Source: Zonotrichia leucophrys gambelii (taxonomy: Eukaryota > Chordata > Aves > Passeriformes > Passerellidae). From it: a stretch of DNA of 64,000 nucleotides. The position numbers and the translations under genes were made by a program. The stretch's first letter is position 1. Each line of letters opens with the position of its first letter. Below are positions 44,641-58,500 of the stretch, in pieces. Under the pieces are notes generated by a model. That model ran no database searches. It was given only the letters and a program-made list of their open reading frames with translations, and had not been told where the DNA came from. The stretch is taken from positions 40,524,729 to 40,588,728 of the forward strand of contig NC_088169.1 in the NCBI RefSeq assembly GCF_028769735.1, read 5' to 3'.

Positions 44641-47600
44641 GAGAGTTTGCTAGTCTGCTGTCTACACAGACATTAACCTGAGATAAGAACTGATGTCTCC
44701 ATTATAAAATGTGAAATGTGAGAAGAAAATGGAGAAGGTATGTTTTCTTCCATTTGCATAAGTTTGGCTTGTGTGACAAGGGGCTAAGAGAAAGGCTTAT
44801 AAAAAGCAAGATATAATGCAATGATGCTCTTCAGGGGCAGAGGCATAGGACAGCAAAATCAATCTCATGTTTCTTAATAAGCTCTAGGTCTCCATCTAAT
44901 TTTAATTTTCTGCCTGGAATACTAAAATACTTTCAGGCACTTATATTCTGCTCATTATTAATAAACAGTATATAACACTCAAGATGTTTCTTCCATTTCC
45001 TGCCTCATTCTGGTTTATCCATTATGATTCTCAGTACTACAAGAAAGTGAATTTTCTTCTATTAGGAATCTCAAAAACCTGCCATTTTCTATGAATGATT
45101 TTAATAACATCACTGCAGGAAGGGAAATATATACAAAATGGCATGTTTTATACAAACATAGGAAAAAAAGGTTTTTTGGGGGGGAACATAGTTTAATAAC
45201 CACATTTTTCCCCTTCAGCATTCATAAGACCTAAAGTAGAATGCCATTATTTGAACTGCCAGCTCTGCTTCTGCAATTGACAAAACCATTTTCTGACAAA
45301 TGGCTTGTTGAACCAGAACGTAAATACACAGCCAAATCTAGCTGTGGAAGGCAAGCTGTGTGCTTTTGAAACTACACAAGCTTCCTCTGCTGGAAGAAAT
45401 ACACAGCTGCAGGGCTATCCGTGGCCCTTGAGAGGAAGAAAGGCTCCATCACAAACTTTGTAGAAGGGACACCCTTTCCAACGGAAATTGAGAGCTGAAA
45501 TTTTAAAATTTTGGTGGAAACAGAGAAAACCCCAATGTTTTGTGGCTGTATCATTGCTGCCTAGTTTGGAAGTACACTGGAAACTAATCTTGTGGAGCAT
45601 ACACAACCAAAAGCAGGGAAAACATCAGTCCTGGACAACATAAGGATATTTTTTGTTATTTACACGGAAATGTGCTTTTTATCACATTTTAAAAAAAAAT
45701 AAAATTGCATCTTACCCTTGTCTGGTTCCTTGGCTCATTCCTGGGAGACTAAGTTGCTGTTTGATCAGATCTCCCAGAAAGGAAAGCTGAAAGGACTGGC
45801 CATTGATCTGAAAAGAGAAGCATAGTCAGGATGACTCAGTGTGCAGAAATGAGCGTTACTTATACCTTTGGGGTTTAATTCACTGATTTAGATATTTCAT
45901 GTTTATAAAGTTTTCCCAGGAAGCTGCTTTTCTATAGGGCCACATTGAGGATATTCACAGCACTCATATTCTGACATTCTACTCTGCTGAAGGAGCACGT
46001 TTTCCATGCTGAGCCCCCATCTGCTGGCATGTCAATCAGCAGTCACTCACTCTGAGATTTTTCTTCAACTCCTTGGGCTTTGTTTTAGTTTCTCCCTCAT
46101 GATGATTGGCAATATGAGACTGTCAATTTCTTTAGTCTATTTCCTAACTCATTAATGGATATGCTGAGCAAGATGGGTCCCATATTGGTCGAGACAGCCT
46201 ACTGATAACATCCCTCACTGTGAAAGGTTTTTGTCTTTTTCTTTCCTCTCTATCTTCAGTTAGAGACCCGTGTGAGGAGCTCCCCTCTTGCCCCAGGAAC
46301 ACTTAAATTCTTAAAGGTCATTTGTGAAGAGTCTTGTTAAAGCTGCTGTGCATTGTGTGATACAGGCAAGAGTAACACTTTTATTATTATAAATTTAAAA
46401 CAAGCTGGGTTCCTGGTACACCTTTCATCTTAGAAAACACCAATGACCTTACATTGTTTATTTGAGAAGTTTCAGTCTTTGTCACTAAGGAAAACATTTT
46501 TTCTTCACAGGTATTTATAAGCAGAAGTTCACAGTCACAGCCTTTACAATGATGCAATTATATTTTTCTTTTGTAACTCTTATCTTACTGTTAGAGATTG
46601 AAATGCTATTATTTATGGCTTAAACATAATCAGCAAGGCAGAAAATCTGTGCATATGCAAAATATCATGTTAAATTGGAAGAAAACCAGTTATTGAGAAG
46701 TTGATACATAAAATAAATTGAATCTTTGAATGCTTGGAACTTCTGTCTTCAAAAAGATACATCAGGGAACTGTCCTAATGATATGAAGTGTTTATTTTTG
46801 AAGTCAGTCATTGTGTTGGGATGGTTGGCTAGCATAACATGTAATCATTCTATTTAAGAAAGATTTCTGCAAGACTAGCCTTTCTTTGGACTATAATGCA
46901 CAAAATCTTTTTTTTTCTCAGAAAAGATTTTTAAAACCCACAAAAGGTTGAGAAAAGGACAGGAAAATTTGAAAGGCTTGTGTTGTTTAGTCTGTGAGAT
47001 GGAGTTGAAATTCAGACAGAAAGACTAGCATTGACAAAATGAACAGCAAACACACTAACTCATTATTTTAAAATTACATTCAAAACTGTTATTTAAAAAT
47101 TTCAACATGTTCTGAGAGAAATTGCAAGTGTATCAGAACATGAGATACAGCACAAAATTTAGAAGCTGACAAGATATTAGACCTTCTAATGAATTGTTCT
47201 GACTTCATTAGAACTCGGACTGGTATCTGGTTTGTGACTGAAGAGTTGAATCTGCTCCTTTGTTTTCCTGCATTTGACAAGTAAATCTGCCCACAGAGTT
47301 TATTCCACGGCCCATAAAATAATTTTTCAGGCACAGAATCTTGTTGAACATATAATGCAGAACTTTAAAATTTTGTGATGAAATACGTCCACAATAATAC
47401 ATAAACAACAGAAAGACCTCATGATGGCCCCAGGCCAGGAGGTTACATGGTGGAAGTCACTTCAGAGCAGCAAGGGAACTTTTCTGTCCTTATGTGCCTT
47501 GAGCTACAGAATCTACAACCTAGACATAGAAATGGAATTAAATAAACCAGAATCACCTCTACCAAGTCAAGTGTATATTCCTTGTGAAAATTAATTGTCT

Positions 47601-48900
47601 CAATTATTTTCATGGACAGAAAATAACAGTTGCATACCTTTCATAATACAAAGGAGAAAACTTGTGTACCTTTTTTATTTTGATTCCACACTGAATATGC
47701 AACTGCAGAAACAGTAAAGCAGCTGATAAAATCTGTATTGTAATGCCTATATAGAAAAAAAACCAACCCAAAATAAAACTGCATAAACAATAGTAAAACT
47801 GGCATTTTCTCAATGAGGATTTTTAACATTGTGTTGTAGCAAAAGCTCAGTGATATTCATGAGACAAGAGAAGAGGTTCACTTGTAGCCCACTGACTTTC
47901 TTCCTAGCAAGCCAGAAAAACTTACTGCAAACAGTGGAGCAACCATGGAGATATTAAATGGGTTTTTTTTGTTTTTTTAATAAGAGCATTGCAAAAATGC
48001 TTTAGAAAACAATCTAAATAGAGAGTTTTGATACTGATTCTCATGACTGTTATTTGATTTTTGATTTGAAAGAAAAGAGTTTACATTTCTTTGAAAATTA
48101 CATACCAGTAAACAGTAGAAACTTGTTCATATTTCCTAAAGCCAAACTCCACAGAATCTCAACTCCATCCCAGCATTAAGGAAATTTTAAACTCCTTCAT
48201 GAATAATTGAAAAAATAATTTCAAGATTTCAATTTTCAGTTTCTAGCCATCATCTTTTCCTGTTTCACTGTACTCAAGGGCTGGTATATTTAGTTTATTT
48301 TCTCAGGTAAAACACCAATATGCATGTGTGTGGGCACACTTATTTGCCTGCATAAGGCTGTTGGCTAATTTTATTTGAATAATACTTTGCCGTAGACATC
48401 TTAGGAACGTTTATGTATCTCCAAGTTTCAGGAAAACCAGATTGTGTAGCATTAACTCATCCCACATAAGACAACAAAGAATATCATAACTATAGGAAAA
48501 ACTTCAATGGAAGCTCCAACCACTTTTCAATAAGACTGTTTTCAAATGTTTCCTGCAGTTAAGAGATTTGTACTAACTCTAGTGAATTATCTAATGAAAA
48601 GCAACTTATGCTGCAGTGGATGCTCGCATTACTTTAAAAAATCACTTGAAAAGACAGCGAGCCTCGCTGTCCTACGGATCCCAGCCCCACCGGCTGACAG
48701 GTTACAAAAACTTTAACACTCCTGAAATTCCCTAGCCTTTTGTGCCGGGGCGGAAAATGGAGAGACTGAGCTGCTAAATTCCAGTTGTAACAAAGAACAG
48801 AACATTGTCGAGTTCTCAAGGGATTTGCATGTACGCAGAACTTGTGCGTGGGAGAGACCTCAGTGCTGACCCACTCTGCGCCCGCTTAGGAACTACAGGA
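44641..48900. other. Intergenic, nothing recognised
   Basis: A 4.3-kb AT-rich stretch between the CR1 and the STK24 CpG island. Open frames at 45015-45606, 47089-47408 and 47610-47829 are low-complexity and unsupported. Confidence 0.55.
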
Positions 48901-49045
48901 GAAGCACGACAGGCATTTTGGGTTGGGGCTTCTGCAGCTTCTGACAGGGAGCCGAGCGCTTCCTGTCACCGCAGCCTTCGGCGGAGCGCCGGTGTCGCGG
49001 TGCGTTCCCCGAGCCCCGGGTAAGGGGCGGCGACGGAGACCCCGA

Positions 49046-49075
49046 CCCCGGCCCCGGCCCCGGCCACGGCCCCGG
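49046..49075 (+). repeat. CCCCGG hexanucleotide run, 5 units
   Basis: Three perfect CCCCGG units, one CCACGG variant and one further CCCCGG, about 430 bp before the STK24 ATG. The - strand reads as a short GGGGCC-type tract. Confidence 0.9.
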
Positions 49076-49215
49076 CGTGTGGGGCGGCGGCCGCGCCCAT
49101 GGCGGCGGGCGGGCAGGTACCGCGCACGGCAGGCGGGGCCGCCGCTGCCGCTCCGCCCCCTCCTCCTCCGCCTCCTCCTCCCGCCTCAGGTTTGTCATCG
49201 TGTCGCCGGCACGGC

Positions 49216-49256
49216 CCGGAGGAGGAGGAGGAAGAAGAGGAGGAGGAGGAGGGGGG
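49216..49256 (+). repeat. GGA/GAG purine tract
   Basis: About 40 bases of GGA/GAG/GAA triplets ending in a G run, in the STK24 promoter. Candidate for G-quadruplex or triplex structure. Confidence 0.85.
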
Positions 49257-49370
49257 ATGAGGAAGCCGCTGCCGCCTTTGCATCCGTGACGGGGGCCTGG
49301 AGAGCCCGGGCTTGGGACGGCCCCTTTCCCACCGCCGGCGCACAGGCGCTGCTCACCCGGGGGAAGGGCC

Positions 49371-49400
49371 AGGAGGAGGAGGAGGAGGAGGAGGAGGACG
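49371..49400 (+). repeat. (GGA)9-10 tract
   Basis: Nearly pure GGA triplets, probably in the STK24 5' UTR about 100 bp before the ATG. GGA repeats of this length can form intramolecular quadruplexes. Confidence 0.9.
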
Positions 49401-49502
49401 GCGGTGCTGTGTGTGAGAGAGCGTGGAGATGAGCTCAGCTCTGTGCCCTGGAGCCGCCTGAGGAGACCCGGCTGCCTCCCAGCCTCCCTCGCCGCCGCCG
49501 CC

Positions 49503-49544
49503 ATGGCTCACTCCCCCGTGCAGGCGGGGCTGCCGGGGATGCAG
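49503..49544 (+). CDS. STK24: STK24 exon 1, coding part
   Basis: The ATG is in a near-perfect Kozak context (GCCGCCGCCGCCATGG). It encodes 14 residues ([14 protein letters not shown]), then donor GTGAGC. The residues match the short N-terminal extension of ubiquitous MST3. Confidence 0.93.
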
Positions 49545-52500
49545 GTGAGCAGCTGCCCCAAGGGCAGGCACCGACACGCTCCTGGGGCCGGGCTGGCTGT
49601 AAACGGGGGGATTCCCGGGGCTGAGGGGAGAAAGCTCCTCTTGGCCCTGGCTCGGCCGCGGGGGCTGGGGGCAGAGGAGCGGGATGGAGAAGAAACGTGC
49701 TGTCGGCGCTTGGCGTGGCGCCCGGCGAGGTCCCTCCGCCCGTGGATTGCTGCCTGCCGCTGCTCCCTCCATCCGTCCTCGGCAGCCGCTCTGCCGCTGC
49801 GGGCGTGCGGAGCGGAGCCGGTGGCCCCCTCCCCCGGCCGGCAGTTCTGCTGCTCGGTGTTTCAATTCCTGAAGGCAGCCGCGGCTCCGTGCGCGATTTT
49901 CGGCCCCGTTAGTTTGAGGTGCGTAGGGCAAGCATTCGTACAGCCAGTCCGTACAAGCAGGGCCTGGAAATGTTGACCTTCAGCGCATGCTGCAGTGCCC
50001 ATGTCTGTGGTGCTGCTGTGAGCTGAGTGCTCGGGAATCGTGTTTGTCTCCCGTGTTTGATCCCGAGAGTTGCTCAGCTGCTGTTGTTGTACGGTGGAAT
50101 TTGGTTGTTCTGTGTCTAAACTATATATTTGAAAAAACTAATGCTGGCTGAGCTGGCTCAGTCTGAGCCTCTCCCCCCACCTCGTTTTTCTTGGTTTAAA
50201 TGGAAACTGCTGCCAGGAAAACGTTAAGGTCATTGGTATCTGTGTGTTGTTATTCTAATATTCCCCACATCTGATTAGAAACTTTCTTGCCCTTACCTCC
50301 ACAGGAACAACTTATAAATGACATGTAAGAGTCTCTCTCAAATTTGTCTCCTGAATTGAAAGTGTTTGTGCATCATTTGCTTTAAGTATTGATTTACCAT
50401 GGTTTGTTTTATTGTGAGTCAAGATTCTAAGTCATGAATCTCTTTTCATTCCAAAATTTGAATTGAAAATGTTACATGCCTAGGCAAAGCATGAATTATG
50501 TGCTCATACATAGTACTGGATGCCCCGTAGCCCACGTAGGCCCACTCTCTGAGCTAATTAATTTATTGCTGTGTAGGTCCTGCTGTTGGGAGTTCAAGTT
50601 CACCTTCCAAATATGAGCAGTTTGCTGATAGACAGAGAAATGAGGGTTTCTTGATTGACTATGGATATTGTTTGGGCTTTTTATTTTATTCCTTTGGGAC
50701 GTACTAGAACTAAGACAACTACCTACTTTGAGATAGAGCCTATAACATTTAGCATTTAAAAATCAGATTTGTAGCTGCTTGGAAGTGAAAGAATGAAGAT
50801 TATTCCATCAGTATGCGTGTACTGATGTTGTATGTCACTTTATGATCTGAGGACCTGTGCTTTTTATTGACTTGATTTATTATTTGGTTTGTAGTTCTGT
50901 TAGCTGTACTAAATGCGTGGATCTTCAGAGTTCTTATTAGTCCATGTCATTTGGGACTTTGCTTCAAATAGTTTTATTCAAAGTGGTGTCATTTTTCTCA
51001 TGAATTTAATTCTATTACTTTGAGAGTTGCTCAAGTGTGAACTTTCATAGTCTAAAAAAACAAACCCAAAGCACCAGAGATCTCCCAATAGGTAGAGGCA
51101 TGAAGTCTGTGAGCAATGTGAATGCTGCTCACTCATTTCCTGTGCCCAGTTCAAGATGTCTGTATCCTTTTCCAGTCTGTCAGAATATATAGCAGTTTTA
51201 TAGCGGCCTGTTTTCAGTACACAATTCTCTTTGATTTTACCCCAAATAAATGTTCAAAGAGTAAAGTACTTACAATATGTGACATCTGCTTCGATACGAA
51301 AAAGATTTGGGACTTTGTGTAGAAGAGAGAAATAGAGCTTAGTTCTCTGGGCTATAATTAAATTGCCTAAATCACGGGACTATCCTTTTTCTGTAGTGTG
51401 ATCCCTCCTCCCCACCTACCAGCTTCTGCCACAAATGGTGGAAGCAGTGTCAGTGACAAGTTATGGAGCTTTCTTTGCTGTACTCGCACAAGAGAGCACC
51501 ACCCATTGTGTTTGTGTGAGCAGGGCGACTTCTTGACCCCAGAAAATCACTTGGAGGGACATCACTTTATTAATGCTGTTAATGAGCATGGTAGTGTCAG
51601 TAGAGCAGAGGAATGAAGGATTAATGTATTTCTCCCTAAACAAGATGTCTGATCAATGCTTGAAGAGTGATGCATAAAAATGAGTGGGTAGAGAGTGAGC
51701 CAAAGGAATGAAAAACTGTGGAGGAAATGTAGGATGGTGCTGGAAGGTTGTCAAAACCTGAGATTTGCTGTCTGCTGTACAGTGGGCATGTTGTAACCTG
51801 AATAAAAACAGAGTTGGGTTTTGACCTAAATTTCTGTGCGTGCACTTTAAGTTCGGACTGGAAGTTTTTGCTGTTGCTGTTTTAAGGGCTCTGTACAGAT
51901 GTGAGTTTGGGTGTGCAGGGTGAAGCTGCACCATGACTAAACTGAGGATGTGTTGTCTTGCTTCTTCATGCCTTATGGAAGTGGCCTGGGCAGAGTGTGT
52001 GTTTGCCTGTAAACGTGTGAGATTCCTGCAAGACTGGCTCCGGTAAGCGTGTACACGACCTTGATTTTCAGACTGGCCTGCATTTCAAGGCTGTGGTAAG
52101 CTTCTGGAGCTTCTTTAAGGAAGCTGTATTTTAAATCAAGTACTGTGTTTATAAATTTATGGTAATAAATTCCTGTGATGCTTTTAAAATTCCATCATCT
52201 TGAAGACAAGCCTCTTCTGTGTGATAAACTCCTTTTTTTATCTTCCTCCCTTTTCAGTTGTTTTTGTAGCAATAACAATGTTTATGCAGCAAGTTATTTT
52301 TATTCATTCTTCATTGTATTTTCAGTACAAGAGCTACAGGTTCTTCATGCAAAATGTAAATAAGCATTGACATTCAAGCTGTGTTGCTTCAAGAAATGCT
52401 AGAAGTTTAACTAAATTTAAGTGGGAACTTGACAAATGAACAGAAAAGGTTTTTAAGCATAAAGGCACCATTTCAGGCTCAGAAAGTGTCAGTTTGCCAG

Positions 52501-55500
52501 AGACTGGAAGGGTGCTTTGGGAAATGCTGCTGTTTATTTGTCTGTTTTTGTGCTGTTCACAAGATGTGCGCTTTGTGCTGCTGTAGGATGAGTGTCCTGG
52601 CCTAGAGGATCCTTTGTTCTGGTCGGCATGGCTGTTCTTTCATAGTTACACACTATAGGTAACACTGTCTTCCTTGTTGTAACTCATTCTCCTTTTAAAA
52701 TAAACTGCTTTAAGTGCTTCCTGTGTGAGCTCTGTGTTTGGTGACTGCAAAATATTGTGTTGTTAAATCAAAGGCACTGTGGAAAGGCCTCTTAGCTTCT
52801 CCTGCTTTCCATTTGCAGCTTCTGTGTAGGAGATGAGCTTTCCCCAGTTTGATTTTTTTTTTTCAGAGTTTGTGCTCACTGTTACTGTTTATGTTACAGT
52901 TTGACAAATACTTTGCAGTAACTTACAGCACTTAAATACTGGACAGATCCTTGAACCATTATGATCTTGGATAATCAGTTTTAAAATAGTCTCAATACAG
53001 ATGTCATGGTTCTGTGACATGACAAGCTCAGCCCTTGGGTATCAGGACAGAAGAGTTTTAATTGGTGAAAAAGAAGTGGGCATCTTCTCACTCTGCAGTC
53101 AAAGGCTGTTTCAGGGCTATCTAATAGATGTATGGAGCAGTTTGGGTGTCAGGAAAACCTATTTCCATTGTGTGGCCTTCCAGAATAGGTAAATAGATGC
53201 AGCTTATGGCAACTGTGTCTTTCAGGTGTCCTCACAGGCCCGTCAGACTGGCCCTGTGTTGTGGTGAGTTCCATGTGTGAGCAAGGTACCCTCTGGCCAG
53301 CTGGCATCTTTGTTCCCCAGAGAGACAAAAGGCCACTGAGGCAGCAGACACATTTAATACCAGGCCTTGTGTTACAAGTGGTGCACAAAGCTCTGATGTC
53401 AGCTTTTACATAGTGCCATCTTTTGTGTTTCTGAAGTAGAAAATGTATCTTGGCTGTGTTTTCAACATTTGCTTAAATTCTTCTCGTACTCCCTTTCTTG
53501 TGAGTGGGATGGGAAGGGGAATAGAGGATGCACACAACACTGATGGACAAAGTCAACACGGCATCGAATATAAATTAATAATAAAAAATACTGCATCCAT
53601 CCTATAATAATTTGGTCCCTTCTATTAAAAAAAAAAATACGTGGACAGCTGGAGAGAGTTGAGAAAAGACCACAAAGATAACTGGAGGACTGGGAAGCCT
53701 TTTGCATGGGAGGGCTGAGAGAGCTGGATGTGTTTGGCCTTGAGAAAGGATGGCCCAGGATGGAGACCTTATCACAGTGTTCCAGTGTTTCAAAGGTGTC
53801 TGAAGAGAAGATGGAGACTCCCTTTTTACTAGGAGTCACATGGAAAGATGAAGGATAAGAGGTACAAATTACACCAGGGGAGAATTCTGATTGGACACAA
53901 AAGGAAAATTCTTCACAATTAGGACAATCAGCCATCTTGAGGAAATGGTGGATTCCCCAAAGCTGGACTCAAAATTTTAAGTCTTGCCTGGACAGGGTGT
54001 TGGGCTACCTTGCCTAGACTGTGCTTTTGCTGGGAAAGTTTGGACCAGATCTTCCTTGAGATCCCTTCCAACCTGGCGTTCTGTGACTGTGAGTGATTTT
54101 GATCTGGTTATTGCTTTTGTGATGGTACATCTTTTGTGGAGTGCTGTTTAATTCAGTGGTTTTCTGTGTGCCTAAAAGTAATAATTTGTGTGGATGCAGC
54201 TTTATAATCAAAGCTGGTTTTACTTGTAAGCTCTTTGTTGATCTGGGTAATTTTCTATGTGCAGGTATGCACAAATGTCAGACTGTGCTGGTTGTATGTT
54301 AGTATAGAACTAAGAGCCTTCTGTAGTGTAACTTGAGAAAAAGTGAGGCTTGAATTGGGAGAATTTATTGTATTCTCAGTCGCTCTGCTTGGCAGCTTCT
54401 TGAGACAGACATCTGGGTTTTCTGTCAGACACAATGGGTGCAAGAAGAGTCTCCCCTCAAATTATGACATTGCTGTAGAATAAAATTTGCTATTTTTCTT
54501 ATTTTTGTCAAGTAGTATTAATGCAACAGAACTTTCTCATTGCCTCTATTAGCATTCTTTTTCAGCCATTTGTTGTAATGATGGGGTTTTCCTAAAGAGC
54601 TACTTTTTAATTTTTCTTTTTATCAGTAGCTTAGCTAATTAAGAGTGATTTTCATCACAGAAGTTTTAGCTTTTTAGCAAGTGTAAATAAGTGAGAGACA
54701 TTATTCTAAAACTCTTTTTGGGACATTTTTCCTTAGCTATCTTTCTCTTGATGTCCGAAATACATCTTGTGTTTCACTGCCGTACTGCACATGCTGCTGA
54801 TACTTGAGTGTTGCTTTCACTGTGTGCCCAGGGCATGGAGGGATTTTTAATTGCAGTAATTTACAGTTCAGAAGTGTCATGGATGGAAGGGAGGAAGTCA
54901 GCTACAGGTTATGAAAGTTTTTCGTGATGTTGCACTAAAAACTCCGAAAAAATTCCCATTAAATATGTTTTCTGGAAGCAGGCTACAGTTAGGTAACTAT
55001 TCATTTTGGTAGTAAACTCTCAGGCTTGTACATTAAGCAGTTTTCTGAATGAAAAATAGCAGAAAATTTCAGACTGATTTGTGCAGGCCACATCGCACCC
55101 AGAAAATGGTATTGGTTAATTAGAAATCTGGAAGCATGCTTTACATATTTGTGTTACTGATGAAAAATTGAATATTTTGTATTCTGAATGTAAGACAAGT
55201 GCACCTTCCTTGAAAATAAGTAGAAAGAGAGTTATACAAGGGCTGAAGAATATTTTTATGATAGGCTAACTTCAGGCAGCTGGTGGAAATGTGCTTACAC
55301 CCTGTTTCAGTCTAGGTAGAAATCAGAACAAGAGAGTTAACTCTAGTGACAAATATGAGTATTAGTAGGCCATAGTGATTCATGCTAAATGTTTTTACCT
55401 TCAGTGTTTGAGATGCAAGGTTTACAGCTTTAGTTTTTGCTTCCTCTCTCCCCTTTTTCAACCCATTGAAGATTCACAGCAGAACTGGTGGCAGTTGTTC

Positions 55501-58500
55501 CTTTTTCTGATAGTTAAAAGTATTGCTATTGCTAGTTCTCTGTATTTTTGGCATATTGTATTTCTCCCAGAAAAAAAGCAATTTCCTTATGGTAGCATGT
55601 GTCTGAATTGAATAATTATAGTATTGGAGATGGAAAGTGGTAGAAATATGGAATGCGTATGAAGAAAAAAAGAAAACAATTATGTGTTACTTTTTATAAT
55701 TGACAAATTCTCAGTGAAAGAGCTGGATCTTAGTTCTACACCTAGTTATTAGAGATAAATGCTTTCTTTCTAGTCTTTGTACCTCTCATTCAATGTTTTG
55801 CTGATTTGTCTTCTTAAATAAAATAAAATAAATCAGTTGTTGCTGTTCATGATAATTATAAGATGGCTATGGTAGTTTGTCTCATTTTACTTTATTATTG
55901 ATAAATAAGACTGAGAGATGGCTCAAATTTGGTTCCAATTTTAAGGCTTCTAAAATGTCTTTTTTTTTTCATTGTTTATCTAAAAGTCCCAGACTATCAA
56001 TCCAAATACTTGATTATATTTTGTCTTTTTGCGTTAGTTGGCTGCTTTTTGAAAGTGCAGGTAGGGATTGATACAATTGAACCAAACAATTATCATCTGT
56101 TTACTGCCTCTTTTGCATTTCAATTTCACACCAACTGCAGGAAATAATTTTGTGTGTTGTTTCAGTTATTCATGTATGGGATATATATATTGCTGAAAAC
56201 AAGAACTTGTGAGCTTCTGAGATAGCTGAAATGCTGGGTAGCAAACTTTGAGGCTTCTCCTTCCTGGAGGTATTTTTTTCTCTGGTGCAAAACCATCTTA
56301 TATGGGTGTTTTGGGGTCTTGGTGGTTTCTCGTAGGTTTTTTTATTCCCTGCCCCCTGCTTTGGAAGCCCAAGTTTGTTGGAGGGCTGATTTGAATTTGT
56401 GCAATTTACCCGAATTTATGTATCTCTAGTGCTGTCCCCTGTGCTGCTAGCTTTGTGGGGATCAAAGTAAAGAGGGGAGCTCCTTAACACTGGTCTGTGT
56501 TGAGGTGAAGAGACATTAAATGGTTTTTGAAAGATTGCAAGTGGTGATCTAGGGAAACCTTTGCAGTGCCTTGAAATGGGGAGCTGTGTGAAGGAGAATG
56601 ACCTCACTGTGCCTGCTGCTCACTTTGACTGGCTTTAGGCTCAAAGTTCTCAGGGTATGTGGGAGAATTTCCTGTGTGAACTTCTCTGGCAGATTTCTGT
56701 TCTCTGGTCTGACCAAAGATAAAAAGTAAAGAAATTATGTGCAGCAGTGGTATCTCAATTTGGAAGAAATTAGATGTCTGTGCTGTAAATTTAGCAGCAA
56801 AACTAATTTTTCATGTGATAGGAAGCGTATCACAGAATAGCTGAGATTGTAAGGGACCTGTGGAGCACATCTATCCACCTCCTGCTCAAAGCAGTCACCA
56901 GATTGCTCAGGACAACATCCAGCCTAGTTTTAAATGCCTCAAAGGATCCACAGCCTGCCTGGGCAGCCCTAATCTAATACAGGATTATCTTTATATTAAG
57001 AAACCCTGGGTTTTTAGGTTTGTGGTTGTTTTGTTTTGGTGGTTTGTTGTTTTGTTTTCGTTTTTTTCCTTTTCTTTCTTTTCCTCTTTTATTTTTGGAA
57101 GTTTAGATGAAGTTTCCTAGAACTCAATTTCTGGCCATTGCATCTTGTCCTTCTGCTGGACACCACAGAGAAGAGTCTGGCCCTGTGTTCTTTACTCCTT
57201 TCCATCAGGTATTCTCACAGAGTAAGATTTCCAGCTGCCCAGGCTACTCTTTTCCAAGCTAAACAATCCCCAGAAATCACGGAATCTCTTCAGATTATCA
57301 TATTTTGGGCTCAGTCTTGATAGGGAATGAGAATTGGACTGAAAAATTGGAAATTGATTTGGTGAAATGAAAACTATGCAAATTGAGATGTTAAAAGATG
57401 ATTGACTGTCTGTTTCAAACAAGCTTCAAAAATACATAACAGATCTGCAAGTACCATCAGTTGCACAGTTAAGCTGAAGAACTTGGATTATGGAGAAGCT
57501 TTATAATTCTTGTAAGTTAAAGAGAAATATTTCTAATGCTTTTCTATAATAACTGGAACAACTCTTCTTAAAAACAAGTTAGAAATAAGAACTTGAGTGA
57601 GATGTGGAGAAAGACTCAAAGCTGTATCTTCTCTCAGAATGATATGGGTAAAGTCGGATCTAACTAGTTTGAATTACAGTAGTGTTTTCTGTTGAGCTTT
57701 AAGGGACAGTCAGTGGGGGTGAGAATTGGAGGTTCATAAAAATAAATGTGTTGCAAGATGTGTGTAACCCTACTGTGAAGAGGGTACTGCAGAGGTGGTG
57801 TCCAAGTGGGTGACACTGCTGGTTTCTCCAGGACTGTTCTTGACTATTGTTGACTGAAAAGTGACCTTTGCATAGAAAAAGGCAATGCCTCAAAAAGACA
57901 AAATTTAAAGGCACCTGTTACATGTGAGAGGCAGTGCTGAAGAACTGTGCACCCCTGGGGATTGGAATTACTGAACAAAACAGCATAAAATGCTGCTTGT
58001 CATGAGTATGAGTATTACAAAGAGCCTTTGCAAAAGTCTGGGAGCTCATTAGTTGGAAATACAGAGCATTAGAAGTAGGCAATTTGGTTTTTTTGGCTGC
58101 AGCTGAGTTTGAGCCATGAGACCAAATTGAACAAATAGGATCTGAGAATGTATTGAACTATTTTTATTCTGTGGAAGTAGGCAATAGTGTTGTTAGGTCC
58201 TAAGAAGAGTTAATTTTAAATGGAGTATGTTTTTCTGGCTGATTAAGGTCAAAAGTAATGAATCCAATGTGGAACAAGTACAGAGAGATTACTCAAATTA
58301 TTGGATGAATGGTGGCTTTGCTTATGGTGAAAAGGACTTTGTTCTGCATGGCTGAACAAGCTGGACTGTGAGACAAGATGGTTGCAGTTTGTGTTCAGAA
58401 GTGTGAAAAACTATTTGAAATGAAAAGCAAAGTAATTCAAGTGTCTATGGAAATTGAAAGTTCTGGAATCATTCGGTCTGAATGCTCCATAACTTGTTTT

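Larger units (their letters stand above)
48900..49900 (+). promoter_or_regulatory. STK24: CpG-island promoter and 5' UTR region of STK24
   Basis: A very GC- and CpG-rich block of about 1 kb around the STK24 start codon, with no TATA box, typical of a housekeeping promoter. It contains a CCCCGG hexanucleotide run (49046-49075) and two long GGA/GAG tracts (about 49216-49256 and 49371-49400). Long open frames on both strands here (48893-49976) reflect GC bias and are not genes. The transcription start could not be placed. Confidence 0.75.

Noticed and set aside
48893..49976. Long open frames of 125-203 residues on both strands, rich in Pro, Arg, Gly and Ser
   Set aside because: They arise from the STK24 CpG island and triplet repeats, and they overlap in several frames with no splice logic or homology. 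The frame from 49404 is out of frame with the STK24 ATG.
53462..53935. 157-residue minus-strand frame
   Set aside because: It reads antisense through a CR1 3' fragment.
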